This document shows, piece after piece, positions 15,533 through 24,350 of a DNA stretch of 64,000 nt; the stretch's first letter is position 1; each line of letters begins with the position of its first letter. The translations under genes were made by a program, and so were the position numbers. The DNA comes from Povalibacter uvarum (GTDB lineage Bacteria; Pseudomonadota; Gammaproteobacteria; Steroidobacterales; Steroidobacteraceae). The notes under the pieces were generated by a model, which was given only the letters and a program-made list of their open reading frames with translations, made no database searches and was not told the DNA's origin. Where the stretch lies: contig NZ_JACHHZ010000004.1 of the NCBI RefSeq assembly GCF_014202975.1, positions 62,001 to 126,000 on the forward strand, read 5' to 3'.

Positions 15533-18175
15533 TCATCGCTGCATCACCTCATCACGCGCGCGATGCGCCTTGCTCCGTCCCAGCCACTTCGCCGGCAACG
15601 CCGTCTCGCTGATCAACGAAACCAGCAACGCTGCTCCGTACGGAACCGCCTGGATCATGAGCACGGCAATCCAGACCGCGACGTCCGGGCCGCGAAGTTC
15701 CGCCGGTACGCCGAGACTGGTGCCGTTGGGCAGTACGACCTGGTGCGTCAGGAAATAGACCGCGGCCAGCAACAGGATCAGGAAGAGCGCTTCCTGCACG
15801 GCGCCGGCGAATGCACGCGTCAGGACGTGGGGACGTGCCTCCTTCGGAGTGCGGAAGAAGGGTTCGTCGCGCGTGACCATGCCCTTCAGCATCGCGAGGC
15901 CGATCGTGTGCGACAGGGCGAGGCCGGCCAACGCAGCCGCGATTGTCTGACGAATGTTTGCGCCCACTCGCGAGACGTACAGGTGCGCGAGCTTGACCAG
16001 TTTGAAAGTGAACAGCGCGAGCGGCAGGATCGAGAACATGACGAGCGGCGGATCGATGCGGTGCGGGGCATACACCATCGCGATGGACCAGCCGATCGCC
16101 GCGATGTTGAAGATCAGGTTCAGGCCATCGGCGAGCCACGGCAGCCAGCCGGCAACGAAGTGATAGCGCTGGCCGGTCGTGAGTTGCGTGCGTCGGGCGA
16201 ACAAGGCGCCCGAATGACGTCGCAGGATCTGCATCGCCCCATAGGCCCAGCGGAATCGCTGCTTCTTGTAGTCGCCGAACGTGTCGGGCATCAGTCCGCG
16301 ACCGTAGCTGCGGGGCAGGTAGTAAGCCTCGTAACCGTGTTCGAACAGGCGCAGACCCAGCTCGGCATCTTCGGTGATGCTCCATTGTGCCCATCCGCCG
16401 GTCCGCACGAGAGCGTCGCGCTGCACGAGCATCATCGTCCCGTGCTGGATGATCGCGTTGCGCTCGTTGCGCGTGATCATGCCGATATGAAAGAAGCCTC
16501 GGTACTCCGCGTAGCACATTGCCTTGAAGAAACTTACCTCGTGATCGCGGTAGTCCTGCGGCGCCTGAACGATCGCGACTTTGTCGTTCGAGAAGGCCGG
16601 GACGAGGTCACGCAACCACCGGGGTGCGACCTGGTAGTCGCTGTCGATCACCGCGACGATCGTCGCAGCCGGATCTGTTCGTTCGAGCGCAAAGTTCAGG
16701 GCGCCGGCCTTGAAGCCCGCGAGCGGCTTGACGTGAAAGAACCGGAATCGCTCGCCGAGCCTGCGGCAGTGAGCTTCCACCGGGCGCCAAACGGATTCAT
16801 CCGCGGTGTTGTTGTCGATGACGAGGACTTCGTAGTCCGGATAGTCGAGCCGGGCCAGCGCGTCCAGCGTTGCGGTCAGCATCGCCGCGGGTTCGTTGTA
16901 GGCGGGAACGTGAATGGAAACCTTCGGCCACTGCGAGAGGGCGGGGAGCGGCGCGTTCAAGGAACGGCGGCGTCTTGCCCAGCGAGCTTCGGCCCACTCG
17001 ACCGCTTCCGCCACGACGATTGCGATCACGCCGAGCATGCCCAGGATCAGGAACGCTCCGACGATCACACTGACGAGCGTCAGGTACTGCTGCGAATACT
17101 GATAAATGACGAGCACCGCGATCGTTGCGGCAGCGTAGATCACGATGGCGAGGAAGCTGCTGCCGCGTGTGCCGAGGCCACTGCTGTTGGTGTAGACGAG
17201 CGCAAGCAGGATTGCAGCGACGACGACCGAGATGCCCGCGAGCATCTGCCACTGCGGGATTCGCACGATCGGCTTGATGAACTCGAATTTGGGTTGCCGT
17301 TCGACGTTGTACACGCCCCAGTACGCGCCGACCGCGCCTTCGTAGCGCGCCTTCCAGGGCTGATCGAACGCTTCCATGATGTAGTACACGTAGCCTTCGT
17401 CCCGCGCCCGCGCCAGAAAGCGGCGCAGAAAGAGGGCCTCGTTGCTGAGCGACGCGACGGCGCCTTCCCGTGTGCGTCCTTCTGAAGGCCAGCCGACTTC
17501 GCAGATCACGACGCGCTTGCCGGGGAATGTTTTCTCGAGCAACTCGATGCGCGACGCCATGTAGTCGACTGCTTCTTCGACGGGGATGCCTTCCCAGTAA
17601 GGCAGCAGGTGGACGCCGATGAAGTCGACGTGCTCGGCGAGCTTCGGATGCGTGATCCATACATGCCAGGGTTCCGCCGTGCTGACCGGCTGCTCGACTG
17701 CGTCGCGAACCCTGTCGAGCGCCGCGGTGAGCTCGTTGACGCTCAGGTCGCCGCGCAGGACCGATTCGTTCCCGATGACGAGCCGGATGACATTGGCGTG
17801 ATCACGGGCCAGTTCGATCGCCGCCGCAATCTCCTTCTCATTGGTGGCGCGATTGCGGTCGAGCCACGCGCCGACAGCGACCTTGATCTGATGTCGCTCA
17901 GCGAGCTCGGGGACTTCGGCCAGCGTGTCGAGGGACGAGTAAGTGCGCACCGCGTTGACCGACGCACGCGCCAGCAATGCGAGATCGGCATCGATCTGCT
18001 CCGTCGAGGGCAGCACACGATCCACCGGGTTCTGGTTCGCCTGGAACGGCGAGAAGGCCATGCCCTGCACGCGCTGCGGCCAGTGCGGCTCATCGACCGG
18101 CCGGTTGAGCCATGCCCAGAGGCCGAAAGTGATCGCGGCAAAGACGATCGCGACGAGGTAGCTCGAAAACTTCAT
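15533..18175 (-). CDS. Bifunctional GH17 glucanase/transglycosylase - GT2 glucan synthase (NdvB-like)
   Basis: The product is 880 residues. An N-terminal membrane anchor (about 5-22) is followed by a GH17 domain (about 35-310), with the acid/base Glu in IGNESVLRGD and the nucleophile Glu in ICEVGWPSEG. Two or three transmembrane helices follow (about 315-420). A family-2 glycosyltransferase domain shows VSIHVPAYNEP, the DxD-type VIDSDYQV, base TEDAELG and processivity motif KKQRFRWAYGA. Further transmembrane helices close the protein. The arrangement matches the P. aeruginosa/rhizobial NdvB type, where beta-1,3-glucan is polymerised and branched or cyclised by the GH17 part. A periplasmic or secreted beta-1,3(-1,6)-glucan is the likely product. 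Confidence 0.88.
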   Translation of the reverse strand: MKFSSYLVAIVFAAITFGLWAWLNRPVDEPHWPQRVQGMAFSPFQANQNPVDRVLPSTEQIDADLALLARASVNAVRTYSSLDTLAEVPELAERHQIKVAVGAWLDRNRATNEKEIAAAIELARDHANVIRLVIGNESVLRGDLSVNELTAALDRVRDAVEQPVSTAEPWHVWITHPKLAEHVDFIGVHLLPYWEGIPVEEAVDYMASRIELLEKTFPGKRVVICEVGWPSEGRTREGAVASLSNEALFLRRFLARARDEGYVYYIMEAFDQPWKARYEGAVGAYWGVYNVERQPKFEFIKPIVRIPQWQMLAGISVVVAAILLALVYTNSSGLGTRGSSFLAIVIYAAATIAVLVIYQYSQQYLTLVSVIVGAFLILGMLGVIAIVVAEAVEWAEARWARRRRSLNAPLPALSQWPKVSIHVPAYNEPAAMLTATLDALARLDYPDYEVLVIDNNTADESVWRPVEAHCRRLGERFRFFHVKPLAGFKAGALNFALERTDPAATIVAVIDSDYQVAPRWLRDLVPAFSNDKVAIVQAPQDYRDHEVSFFKAMCYAEYRGFFHIGMITRNERNAIIQHGTMMLVQRDALVRTGGWAQWSITEDAELGLRLFEHGYEAYYLPRSYGRGLMPDTFGDYKKQRFRWAYGAMQILRRHSGALFARRTQLTTGQRYHFVAGWLPWLADGLNLIFNIAAIGWSIAMVYAPHRIDPPLVMFSILPLALFTFKLVKLAHLYVSRVGANIRQTIAAALAGLALSHTIGLAMLKGMVTRDEPFFRTPKEARPHVLTRAFAGAVQEALFLILLLAAVYFLTHQVVLPNGTSLGVPAELRGPDVAVWIAVLMIQAVPYGAALLVSLISETALPAKWLGRSKAHRARDEVMQR

Positions 18176-18319
18176 GGGATGGAACGATCGCGCCGCGCAG
18201 ATCTACGAAGGCCGGCCACTGCGCCGCATGGTAACTTACTGTCCAACGCAGCAGCCGGAACGCGCGGAACGCGGGTCGGGTTCGGTCGGTCAACTCGTTG
18301 TTTTCACGGAGAACTTACA

Positions 18320-18946
18320 ATGCGCCGAGGGGTCATTCACGCGGTCACGTCTGCTCTCGTCATGGCGATCGCCGGCACGAGCATCGCCCGGGCGGACGGC
18401 ACGAAGTTCGAGATCACACCCTTCGTGGGTCAGATGGCCGGCGGTGAGTTCGAAGATACGACCACGGGCGGCGATCGCGATGTCGAGAACGACCTCGACT
18501 ACGGCCTGTTCTTCAACGTCAACGCAGGCAGCCCGGACCGTCAGTACGAAATGTTCTATGCGCAGCAGGGAACGAGCGTCGAGGGCGCGGTCCCGATCGA
18601 CATCGACATCCAGTACCTGCACGTCGGCGGCATCGTGAATTTCACCGACGTGCAGCCGGTCGTGCCGTTCTTCGGCATCACCATCGGCGCAACGAAGTTC
18701 TCACCCGATGCGACCGGCCTCGACGATGAGACGAAGTTCTCCGTCAGCGTCGGCGGAGGCCTGAAGTACAAGTTCACGGATCACTTCGGCCTGCGCCTCG
18801 ACCTGCGCGCCTTCGTGTCGATGCTCGACACGGATGGCGGATTCCTCTGTGCTTCGACGCCAGCGGGCGCCGGCTGCGCGATCACAGCGTCGTCCGACAC
18901 CTTCGTGCAGTATCACGGCTCGCTGGGCTTCATCGCGGCGTTTTAA
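18320..18946 (+). CDS. Outer-membrane beta-barrel protein
   Basis: The product is 208 residues from the ATG at 18320, preceded by GGAGAAC. A signal peptide (RRGVIHAVTSALVMAIAGTSIARA) ends at about residue 24. The mature part has alternating aromatic/polar strands (FEITPFVGQMAGG, YGLFFNVNAG, VVPFFGITIGATKF, FSVSVGGGLKYKFTDHFGLRLDLRAF) and an aromatic C-terminus (LGFIAAF), typical of small eight-stranded barrels of the OmpW/OmpX-like class. A loop has two Cys (LCAST...AGCAIT) that may form a disulfide. Function unknown. It converges on the S9 peptidase gene, with a long inverted repeat between them. Confidence 0.8.
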   Translation: MRRGVIHAVTSALVMAIAGTSIARADGTKFEITPFVGQMAGGEFEDTTTGGDRDVENDLDYGLFFNVNAGSPDRQYEMFYAQQGTSVEGAVPIDIDIQYLHVGGIVNFTDVQPVVPFFGITIGATKFSPDATGLDDETKFSVSVGGGLKYKFTDHFGLRLDLRAFVSMLDTDGGFLCASTPAGAGCAITASSDTFVQYHGSLGFIAAF

Positions 18947-18956
18947 AGAGTCGGAT

Positions 18957-19043
18957 GTTTCACACGGAGTTCACGGAGTGCACGGAGGGCATGAGCCGGA
19001 AAGCTTCTTAACCTCCGTGTTCTCCGTGAACTCCGTGTGAAAT
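18957..19043. repeat. Intergenic inverted repeat, TTCACGGAG element
   Basis: The arms 18957-18988 and 19012-19043 are complementary at 29 of 32 positions and are built from the word (T)TCACGGAG in tandem. The central 23 bp contains an AAGCTT. It separates two convergent genes (outer-membrane barrel and S9 peptidase) and would form a hairpin in both transcripts, so it may act as a bidirectional terminator. No T-run follows on either strand. Confidence 0.85.
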
Positions 19044-19050
19044 CCTTACT

Positions 19051-20982
19051 TCAGGAGCCCGCCGACGCACCCGGACCGAGATTCTCGAGCAGGAATTTCT
19101 CGATCTCCGTCAGCAGCGTGATGCGATCCGACTTGCGATCAAGCTGGTGAGTGGCTTTGTCGAGATAGACGGCGCGATACGGTTTGCCCGCTTTCTTGAG
19201 TGCGCTCTCCATCTTTTCCGAGTGATCGACTTCAACCTGGTAGTCGCGGTCGCCATGGATCAGGAGCACCGGGATCTTGATCTGGTCGACGTGGCGTCGG
19301 GGTGAATCCGCGAGCAGCTTTTCCTTGTTGAGGCCGATCTGCTCGCGGGCGAAGCGGTAGTTCGAGAAGAAGCGCGATTCCTGTATGAGCTGATGCAGAT
19401 CGCTCACGCCTGCGATGCTGACGGAGCAGCGATAGAGATCGCTGTTGCGTACGGCACCGAGCAATGCGGCGTAGCCGCCGAAGCTCCAGCCGACTGTGCA
19501 CATGCGGGCCGGATCGGCGATGCCCTGGGCAACCGCCCAGCGCGCGGCATCGGTGATGTCCGAGTACGTGAGGCCGCCCCAGTCCTGGTGGGCGTCGTAG
19601 AACCAGTCGCCGCCATAACCGGACGAACCGCGGAAGTTCATCTGGAGCACCGCGTAGCCGCGATCGACGAGGAACGCACGCAGGAAGTCGAAATCCCACG
19701 TATCCCGCGCGATCGGGCCGCCGTGCGGCATCACGATCAGCGGCAGCTTCTCCGGGCGCAATCCGACAGGCACCGTCAGATAGCCCGGGATTTCCGTGCC
19801 GTCCGCGGCCTTGTACGTGATGGAGCGCATGCGGCCGAGCTGCTCCTGCTTCAGCTCCGGATACGCAGTGCCGAGACGCATCAGCTTGCCCTGCTTCTTG
19901 TCGAGGATCGAATAAGTACCGTAGTCGGTGTCGCTGTAGGAACGAACTACGAATGTCTGCTCGTCGCGGCTGTAGTCGCTGATGAACGTGAACTTGCCCG
20001 GCTCGAATTTCTCGACGGACTTGATGAGCCCGCGAATGGTTTCGTCCGTGTAGTAGATGAAGGGGCGATCGAGCTCGTACCAGATGCCGAGGAGCCGGCC
20101 ATCGGGCGTCATCACCGGATCGTCCGCATCGACGAGTGGATGGGAGAACACGAGCTGGGGCTCGCGCTGGTCCGTCAGATCCATTTCCCACAGCGCTGAG
20201 CGACCTTCGAAACTCCCTGTCGCGTACGCGATGTTCTTTCCCGGCGCGACGGCGATCGGCGTGAGAGCGTCGCTTTCGCTGAACGCCTTGATCTTCACCA
20301 GCCGTCGCCATTCGCGCTCGTTCTCGAGCCGCGCGAAGTAGCTGACTTCCGTCGAGTTCGAGTAGCCGTAGCCGAGCCGGACGTTGCCCGCGGCATCGGT
20401 AGTGAACGAGCGGATCGGCATATGCTCGCGAGTGCGGCTGATCGTGTTTCCGGAATTGACGTTCATCTCGAACACGGTCGGATAGCCGTTGCGGTCGTGG
20501 TCCAGTTCGATCAGCACGGTGTCGGGCTCGTCCGGCGTCCAGTCGAGAATCTGGTCATGGAACTGCGCGATGCCGGCGTCCGAGTTCTGAATGAGCATCT
20601 TCTGCTTGGTGCCGTCTGCGTTGACCGCGACCAGGCGCGTGATCGGATAGACGCGGCCGGCTTCGGTCACCATCGCCCGCAGGCCGCATAGCAGTCGCGT
20701 GTCATTCGCCCAGTTGCACCATGCGATTTCGTACTTGCCCGGTTCCGAGCGCACGATCGGCCGATACTTGGCACCCGGCGTCATGCGGTCGAACGTCATT
20801 GCGACCGATACGTCGTCGATCGAACTGACGAAGGCGATCTGGCGCCCATCGGGCGAAATCGTCACGTTGCGCACCGCCGGGAGTCGCGCGAAGGCTTCGA
20901 GCGGTTGCGGAGCCGCATGTGCGGAATCGATGGCTATCAGAACGCCTGCGGCCAGCGCGACCGCACCGAGAAACCGAACCAT
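19051..20982 (-). CDS. S9 family prolyl-oligopeptidase-type serine peptidase
   Basis: The product is 643 residues from an ATG preceded by GGGAGG. A signal peptide (FLGAVALAAGVLIAIDSAHA) sends it to the periplasm. The N-terminal half is a WD40-like beta-propeller (VRNVTISPDGRQIAFVSS and similar). The C-terminal alpha/beta hydrolase has nucleophile Ser500 (GWSFGGYAALL), Asp about 580 (IHGDRDYQV) and His about 612 (ATHQLD). An oxyanion-type HGGP (MPHGGPIARD) precedes it. It should cleave peptides, with dipeptidyl- or acylaminoacyl-peptidase activity as options. No operon partner on this strand. Confidence 0.92.
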   Translation of the reverse strand: MVRFLGAVALAAGVLIAIDSAHAAPQPLEAFARLPAVRNVTISPDGRQIAFVSSIDDVSVAMTFDRMTPGAKYRPIVRSEPGKYEIAWCNWANDTRLLCGLRAMVTEAGRVYPITRLVAVNADGTKQKMLIQNSDAGIAQFHDQILDWTPDEPDTVLIELDHDRNGYPTVFEMNVNSGNTISRTREHMPIRSFTTDAAGNVRLGYGYSNSTEVSYFARLENEREWRRLVKIKAFSESDALTPIAVAPGKNIAYATGSFEGRSALWEMDLTDQREPQLVFSHPLVDADDPVMTPDGRLLGIWYELDRPFIYYTDETIRGLIKSVEKFEPGKFTFISDYSRDEQTFVVRSYSDTDYGTYSILDKKQGKLMRLGTAYPELKQEQLGRMRSITYKAADGTEIPGYLTVPVGLRPEKLPLIVMPHGGPIARDTWDFDFLRAFLVDRGYAVLQMNFRGSSGYGGDWFYDAHQDWGGLTYSDITDAARWAVAQGIADPARMCTVGWSFGGYAALLGAVRNSDLYRCSVSIAGVSDLHQLIQESRFFSNYRFAREQIGLNKEKLLADSPRRHVDQIKIPVLLIHGDRDYQVEVDHSEKMESALKKAGKPYRAVYLDKATHQLDRKSDRITLLTEIEKFLLENLGPGASAGS

Positions 20983-21139
20983 TGCGGGACCTCCCAGGTC
21001 GTCCTTGTCTGCGCCCTCGTTTCGCTGGAATCGTTGTTTGGGGCGTTCGGGGCCGAGCGTAAGGCATCGGGCATGCGCACGCCACGACGTGAGTCATGGT
21101 TACACTTGCTGCTGGAAACCCTTAAACCCCCTGGTGCCC

Positions 21140-21826
21140 ATGCTGATAATCGAGAACCTGCGGAAGGCCTTTCCCGGCATGAGCGCGCGCCAGGTACTGA
21201 GCGACGTGTCGCTGCGGGCGGGCCCCGGCGACTATGTCGCCATCATGGGGGAGTCGGGCTCCGGCAAGTCCACGCTGCTGAACCTGATCGCCGGGCTCGA
21301 CACGCCGGACTCCGGCCGCGTTCTGATCGACGGCCAGGATCTGCTCTCGCTCGATGACGCCGCCCGCACGCTGCAACGTCGCGCCCGGATGGGGTTCGTA
21401 TTCCAGGCCTTTCATCTGCTCCCGCATCTCACGATCGAACGCAACGTCGCGCTGCCGCTGGCGCTCAACGGTGTCGATGAGCGCACGTCTCGCGAGCGAG
21501 TCGAGGAGTTGCTGACCGCGGTGGGGCTGATCGATCGCCGCAGCGAGTTTCCCTTGAAGTTGTCAGGTGGCGAGATGCAGCGAGTCGCAGTCGCGCGTGC
21601 ACTCGTGCACAAGCCGACGCTGGTGCTTGCCGACGAACCGACAGGCAATCTCGATGCTGAGTCCGCCGCTGAAGTCCTGCAGTTACTGCGAACGCAGCTG
21701 AAGCGCGACAACGCCATCGGCATCCTGGTGACGCATTCGACCGTCGCCGCGGCAACGACAGATCGTATGTACCGACTCGCTGCGGGAACACTGCACGAGC
21801 AGTCGGTGCAAAGGGCGAAAGTTTGA
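21140..21826 (+). CDS. ABC transporter ATP-binding protein (LolD/MacB-like, AttE-type)
   Basis: The product is 228 residues from the ATG at 21140. Walker A is GESGSGKST, the Q-loop is VFQAFHLLPHLT, the signature is LSGGEMQRVAVARAL, Walker B is LVLADEPTGNLD and the H-loop is ILVTHS. The MacB/LolD-specific EPTGNLD and the pairing with an FtsX-domain permease point to an extracytoplasmic-substrate ABC machine rather than an importer. Its stop overlaps the permease start by one base (TGATG), so the two are translationally coupled. Frames further upstream lack coding character. Confidence 0.93.
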   Translation: MLIIENLRKAFPGMSARQVLSDVSLRAGPGDYVAIMGESGSGKSTLLNLIAGLDTPDSGRVLIDGQDLLSLDDAARTLQRRARMGFVFQAFHLLPHLTIERNVALPLALNGVDERTSRERVEELLTAVGLIDRRSEFPLKLSGGEMQRVAVARALVHKPTLVLADEPTGNLDAESAAEVLQLLRTQLKRDNAIGILVTHSTVAAATTDRMYRLAAGTLHEQSVQRAKV

Positions 21827-24348
21827 TGGCGGGCACCGCGGTTCTTGATGCTGGCGTTTTCGGACCGTTGCGGCATGCGCCGGGCCGCACAGCGCTCGCG
21901 GTTGTAGCCATCGCGCTGGGCGTGGCGCTGGGATTCGCGATCTATCTGATCAATCGTGTCGCCGCCGATGAAGTGTCGCTCGCGGCGCGCAGTCTCTTCG
22001 GCATGGCGGATCTGGCGGTCGAAGCGACGGGGGACGGGTTCGATGAAGGCCTGTATCCGATCGTCGCACGCGTGCCAGGTGTCGAAGTGGCGAGTCCTGT
22101 GGTGCAGATCGAAGCGCGCATGGTCGGCAGGCGCGGTGTGCTGACCCTGCTCGGCATGGATGTGTTCCGTTCGCGTCGACTGCAGCCGGCATTCGCGCAG
22201 GCGGCGGGCGGCGGCGATAAAGCCGAGTCGGCGCCGGTGATCGATGGCGAACCGATTTTCCTGAGCGCTTCCGCTGCGCGAACGCTCGGTGCGAAGGTCG
22301 GCGAGAGAATGCAGTTCCAGGTGGGCCTGGAGCCGCGCGAATTCCAGGTCGCGGCAATCCTGCCGCGGACGGCGCTCGAAGATCGGGCGGCGATCATCGA
22401 TATAGCCACTGCGCAATGGCAGTTCGAACGTCTCGGCAGGCTTTCGCGCCTCAATCTGCGTCTCGCTCCTGGCGCGAACGTAGATCAGGTGCGCGACTCG
22501 CTTGCGCAGGTGCTTCCGGAAGGCGTTCGGGTTGTGACGCCGGGGCAGGCAGCGGACGATGCGCTGCGATTGTCGCGAGCGTATCGATCCAATCTGACGG
22601 CACTCGCGCTGGTGGCGCTCTTCACGGGAGGTTTCTTCGTCTACTCGACGCAGTCGCTCGCCGCGCTGAGACGACGGCGGGAGTTCGCGCTGCTTCACGC
22701 GCTCGGCGTAACTCGGCGCGAACAGTTGTTCATGGCGCTTGTTGGTGGTGGCGCGATCGGTGCGGCCGGAGCGCTGGTGGGAATCGCCGGTGGATTCCTG
22801 ATCGCACAGCTCGGGCTCACTGCGCTAGGCACCGATCTGGGCGCAGGGTATTTCCGGGGCGGCGCGCCAGCGCTCGAATTCCATTGGCACGAGGCAGTCG
22901 CGTTCTGCGCGCTCGGTATCGTCGTTGCCGTTGCCGGAACGCTGCAGCCGGCATTGCAAGCAGCGAACGTGCCGACAGCCACGGCGTTGAAGGCAGGCGA
23001 CGTTACGAGCGGCGACGTCCGTTCGCACTTCGTTCTCATCGCTGCGCTGTTCGTGCTCGCAGCGATCACGTTGTTCCTTCCGCCAGTGGCGGGGCTGCCG
23101 TTACCCGGGTACGTATCGATTGGGCTCCTGATCATCGGCACCGTCGTGGCGATGCCGGCGATCCTCAGGTCGCTTCTCGCTCATGCGCCGGCGTTGAAGC
23201 CGGTTCCCTGGGAGATCGCCATCGCGCATCTGCGCGGCACGGCGCGCTACGCCACGTTGAGTGTGTCGGCCATCGTCGTGAGTTTCAGTCTCATGGTCGC
23301 GATGGCGATCATGGTCACGTCGTTCCGCACATCGCTCGATCTGTGGGTGCAGCGAATCCTGCCGGCCGATGTCTATCTGCGTTCCGGCTATATCGGGCAG
23401 TCGTCTCACCTGGATCAGGCGCTCCTCGAATCGATACGGGGTATCGGAGGAATCGAGAGACTCGAGACCAGTCGCTTTGCAGTGGCGGATGCCATCGACA
23501 GCGGACAGCCGTTGACCGTGATCGCGCGTGAGGTCGATGCTTCCAGCGCGGAGCGCGTGCTGTGGCTTGAAGCGGTCGCGAAGCAGCCCGTTGCAGCCAA
23601 TGCCGTTCCTGTCTGGATTTCAGAGGCGGCTGCGGACCAGCTTCGGCTCGGGCCGGATGCGACGTTCGATCTGCTGCTCGCCGGTCGAAAAGTGACGGCG
23701 TCCATCCGCGGAATCTGGCGCGACTACGAGCACCCGCGCGGGGCCGTGATCATGGATCGGGCGACCTACGAGTCGCTGACAGGTGACGGGGCAATCAACA
23801 CGATCTGGATCTGGCTGAAGGCCGATGCGTCGATCGACGATGTTCAGCGTCAGATCAGGGAACGAATGCCCGCGGGCAGCGAATACGATCTGCGCATTCC
23901 GCAGGATCTGCGGCGGTTGTCGCTGCAGGCGTTCGATCGGACATTCGCCGTGACGTATGCGCTCGAGTGCATCGCGATCCTCATTGGCTTGTTCGGCATC
24001 AGTGCGGGCACGAGTGCGCAAGTGCTCGCCCGACGCCGCGAGTTCGGCGTGCTGCGTCACATCGGACTCACGCGACAGCAGATCGCGTCCACGCTGGCGA
24101 TCGAAGGCGCGGGGCTGGGCGCGCTCGGTGTGCTCGTCGGCTTGATCACTGGTGCCTGCGTCAGTCTGATTCTCATCTATGTCGTGAATCGCCAGTCGTT
24201 CCACTGGAGCATGGATCTCTATGTTCCGTTTGGCCTGCTCGGGATTCTCAGCAGCGCGCTGATCGCCGCCGGCGCCGTCATCGCCGTCGTGAGCGGTCGC
24301 CAGGCGATGAGAGGCGACGTGATCGCGGCGGTGAAGGAAGATTGGTAG
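21826..24348 (+). CDS. ABC transporter permease with two FtsX domains (fused AttF-AttG type)
   Basis: The product is 840 residues. It contains a first transmembrane helix (GRTALAVVAIALGVALGFAIYLI), a large periplasmic domain, and an FtsX block of three helices near residues 245-390 (LTALALVALFTGGFFVYSTQSLAALRRRREFALLHALG). A second set follows: SVSAIVVSFSLMVAMAIMVTSF, another periplasmic domain, and a final FtsX block (FAVTYALECIAILIGLFGISAGTSAQVLARRREFGVLRHIGLTR). Two FtsX permease units are thus joined in one chain, as expected for a complex needing only one permease gene. Such machines move or release lipids, lipoproteins or glycolipids. Two bp separate it from the lipocalin-like gene. Confidence 0.9.
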   Translation: MAGTAVLDAGVFGPLRHAPGRTALAVVAIALGVALGFAIYLINRVAADEVSLAARSLFGMADLAVEATGDGFDEGLYPIVARVPGVEVASPVVQIEARMVGRRGVLTLLGMDVFRSRRLQPAFAQAAGGGDKAESAPVIDGEPIFLSASAARTLGAKVGERMQFQVGLEPREFQVAAILPRTALEDRAAIIDIATAQWQFERLGRLSRLNLRLAPGANVDQVRDSLAQVLPEGVRVVTPGQAADDALRLSRAYRSNLTALALVALFTGGFFVYSTQSLAALRRRREFALLHALGVTRREQLFMALVGGGAIGAAGALVGIAGGFLIAQLGLTALGTDLGAGYFRGGAPALEFHWHEAVAFCALGIVVAVAGTLQPALQAANVPTATALKAGDVTSGDVRSHFVLIAALFVLAAITLFLPPVAGLPLPGYVSIGLLIIGTVVAMPAILRSLLAHAPALKPVPWEIAIAHLRGTARYATLSVSAIVVSFSLMVAMAIMVTSFRTSLDLWVQRILPADVYLRSGYIGQSSHLDQALLESIRGIGGIERLETSRFAVADAIDSGQPLTVIAREVDASSAERVLWLEAVAKQPVAANAVPVWISEAAADQLRLGPDATFDLLLAGRKVTASIRGIWRDYEHPRGAVIMDRATYESLTGDGAINTIWIWLKADASIDDVQRQIRERMPAGSEYDLRIPQDLRRLSLQAFDRTFAVTYALECIAILIGLFGISAGTSAQVLARRREFGVLRHIGLTRQQIASTLAIEGAGLGALGVLVGLITGACVSLILIYVVNRQSFHWSMDLYVPFGLLGILSSALIAAGAVIAVVSGRQAMRGDVIAAVKEDW

Positions 24349-24350
24349 GA

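Noticed and set aside
15563-17485. 640-codon plus-strand frame opposite the GH17-GT2 gene
   Set aside because: Antisense shadow; the minus-strand protein has intact catalytic motifs of two enzyme families.
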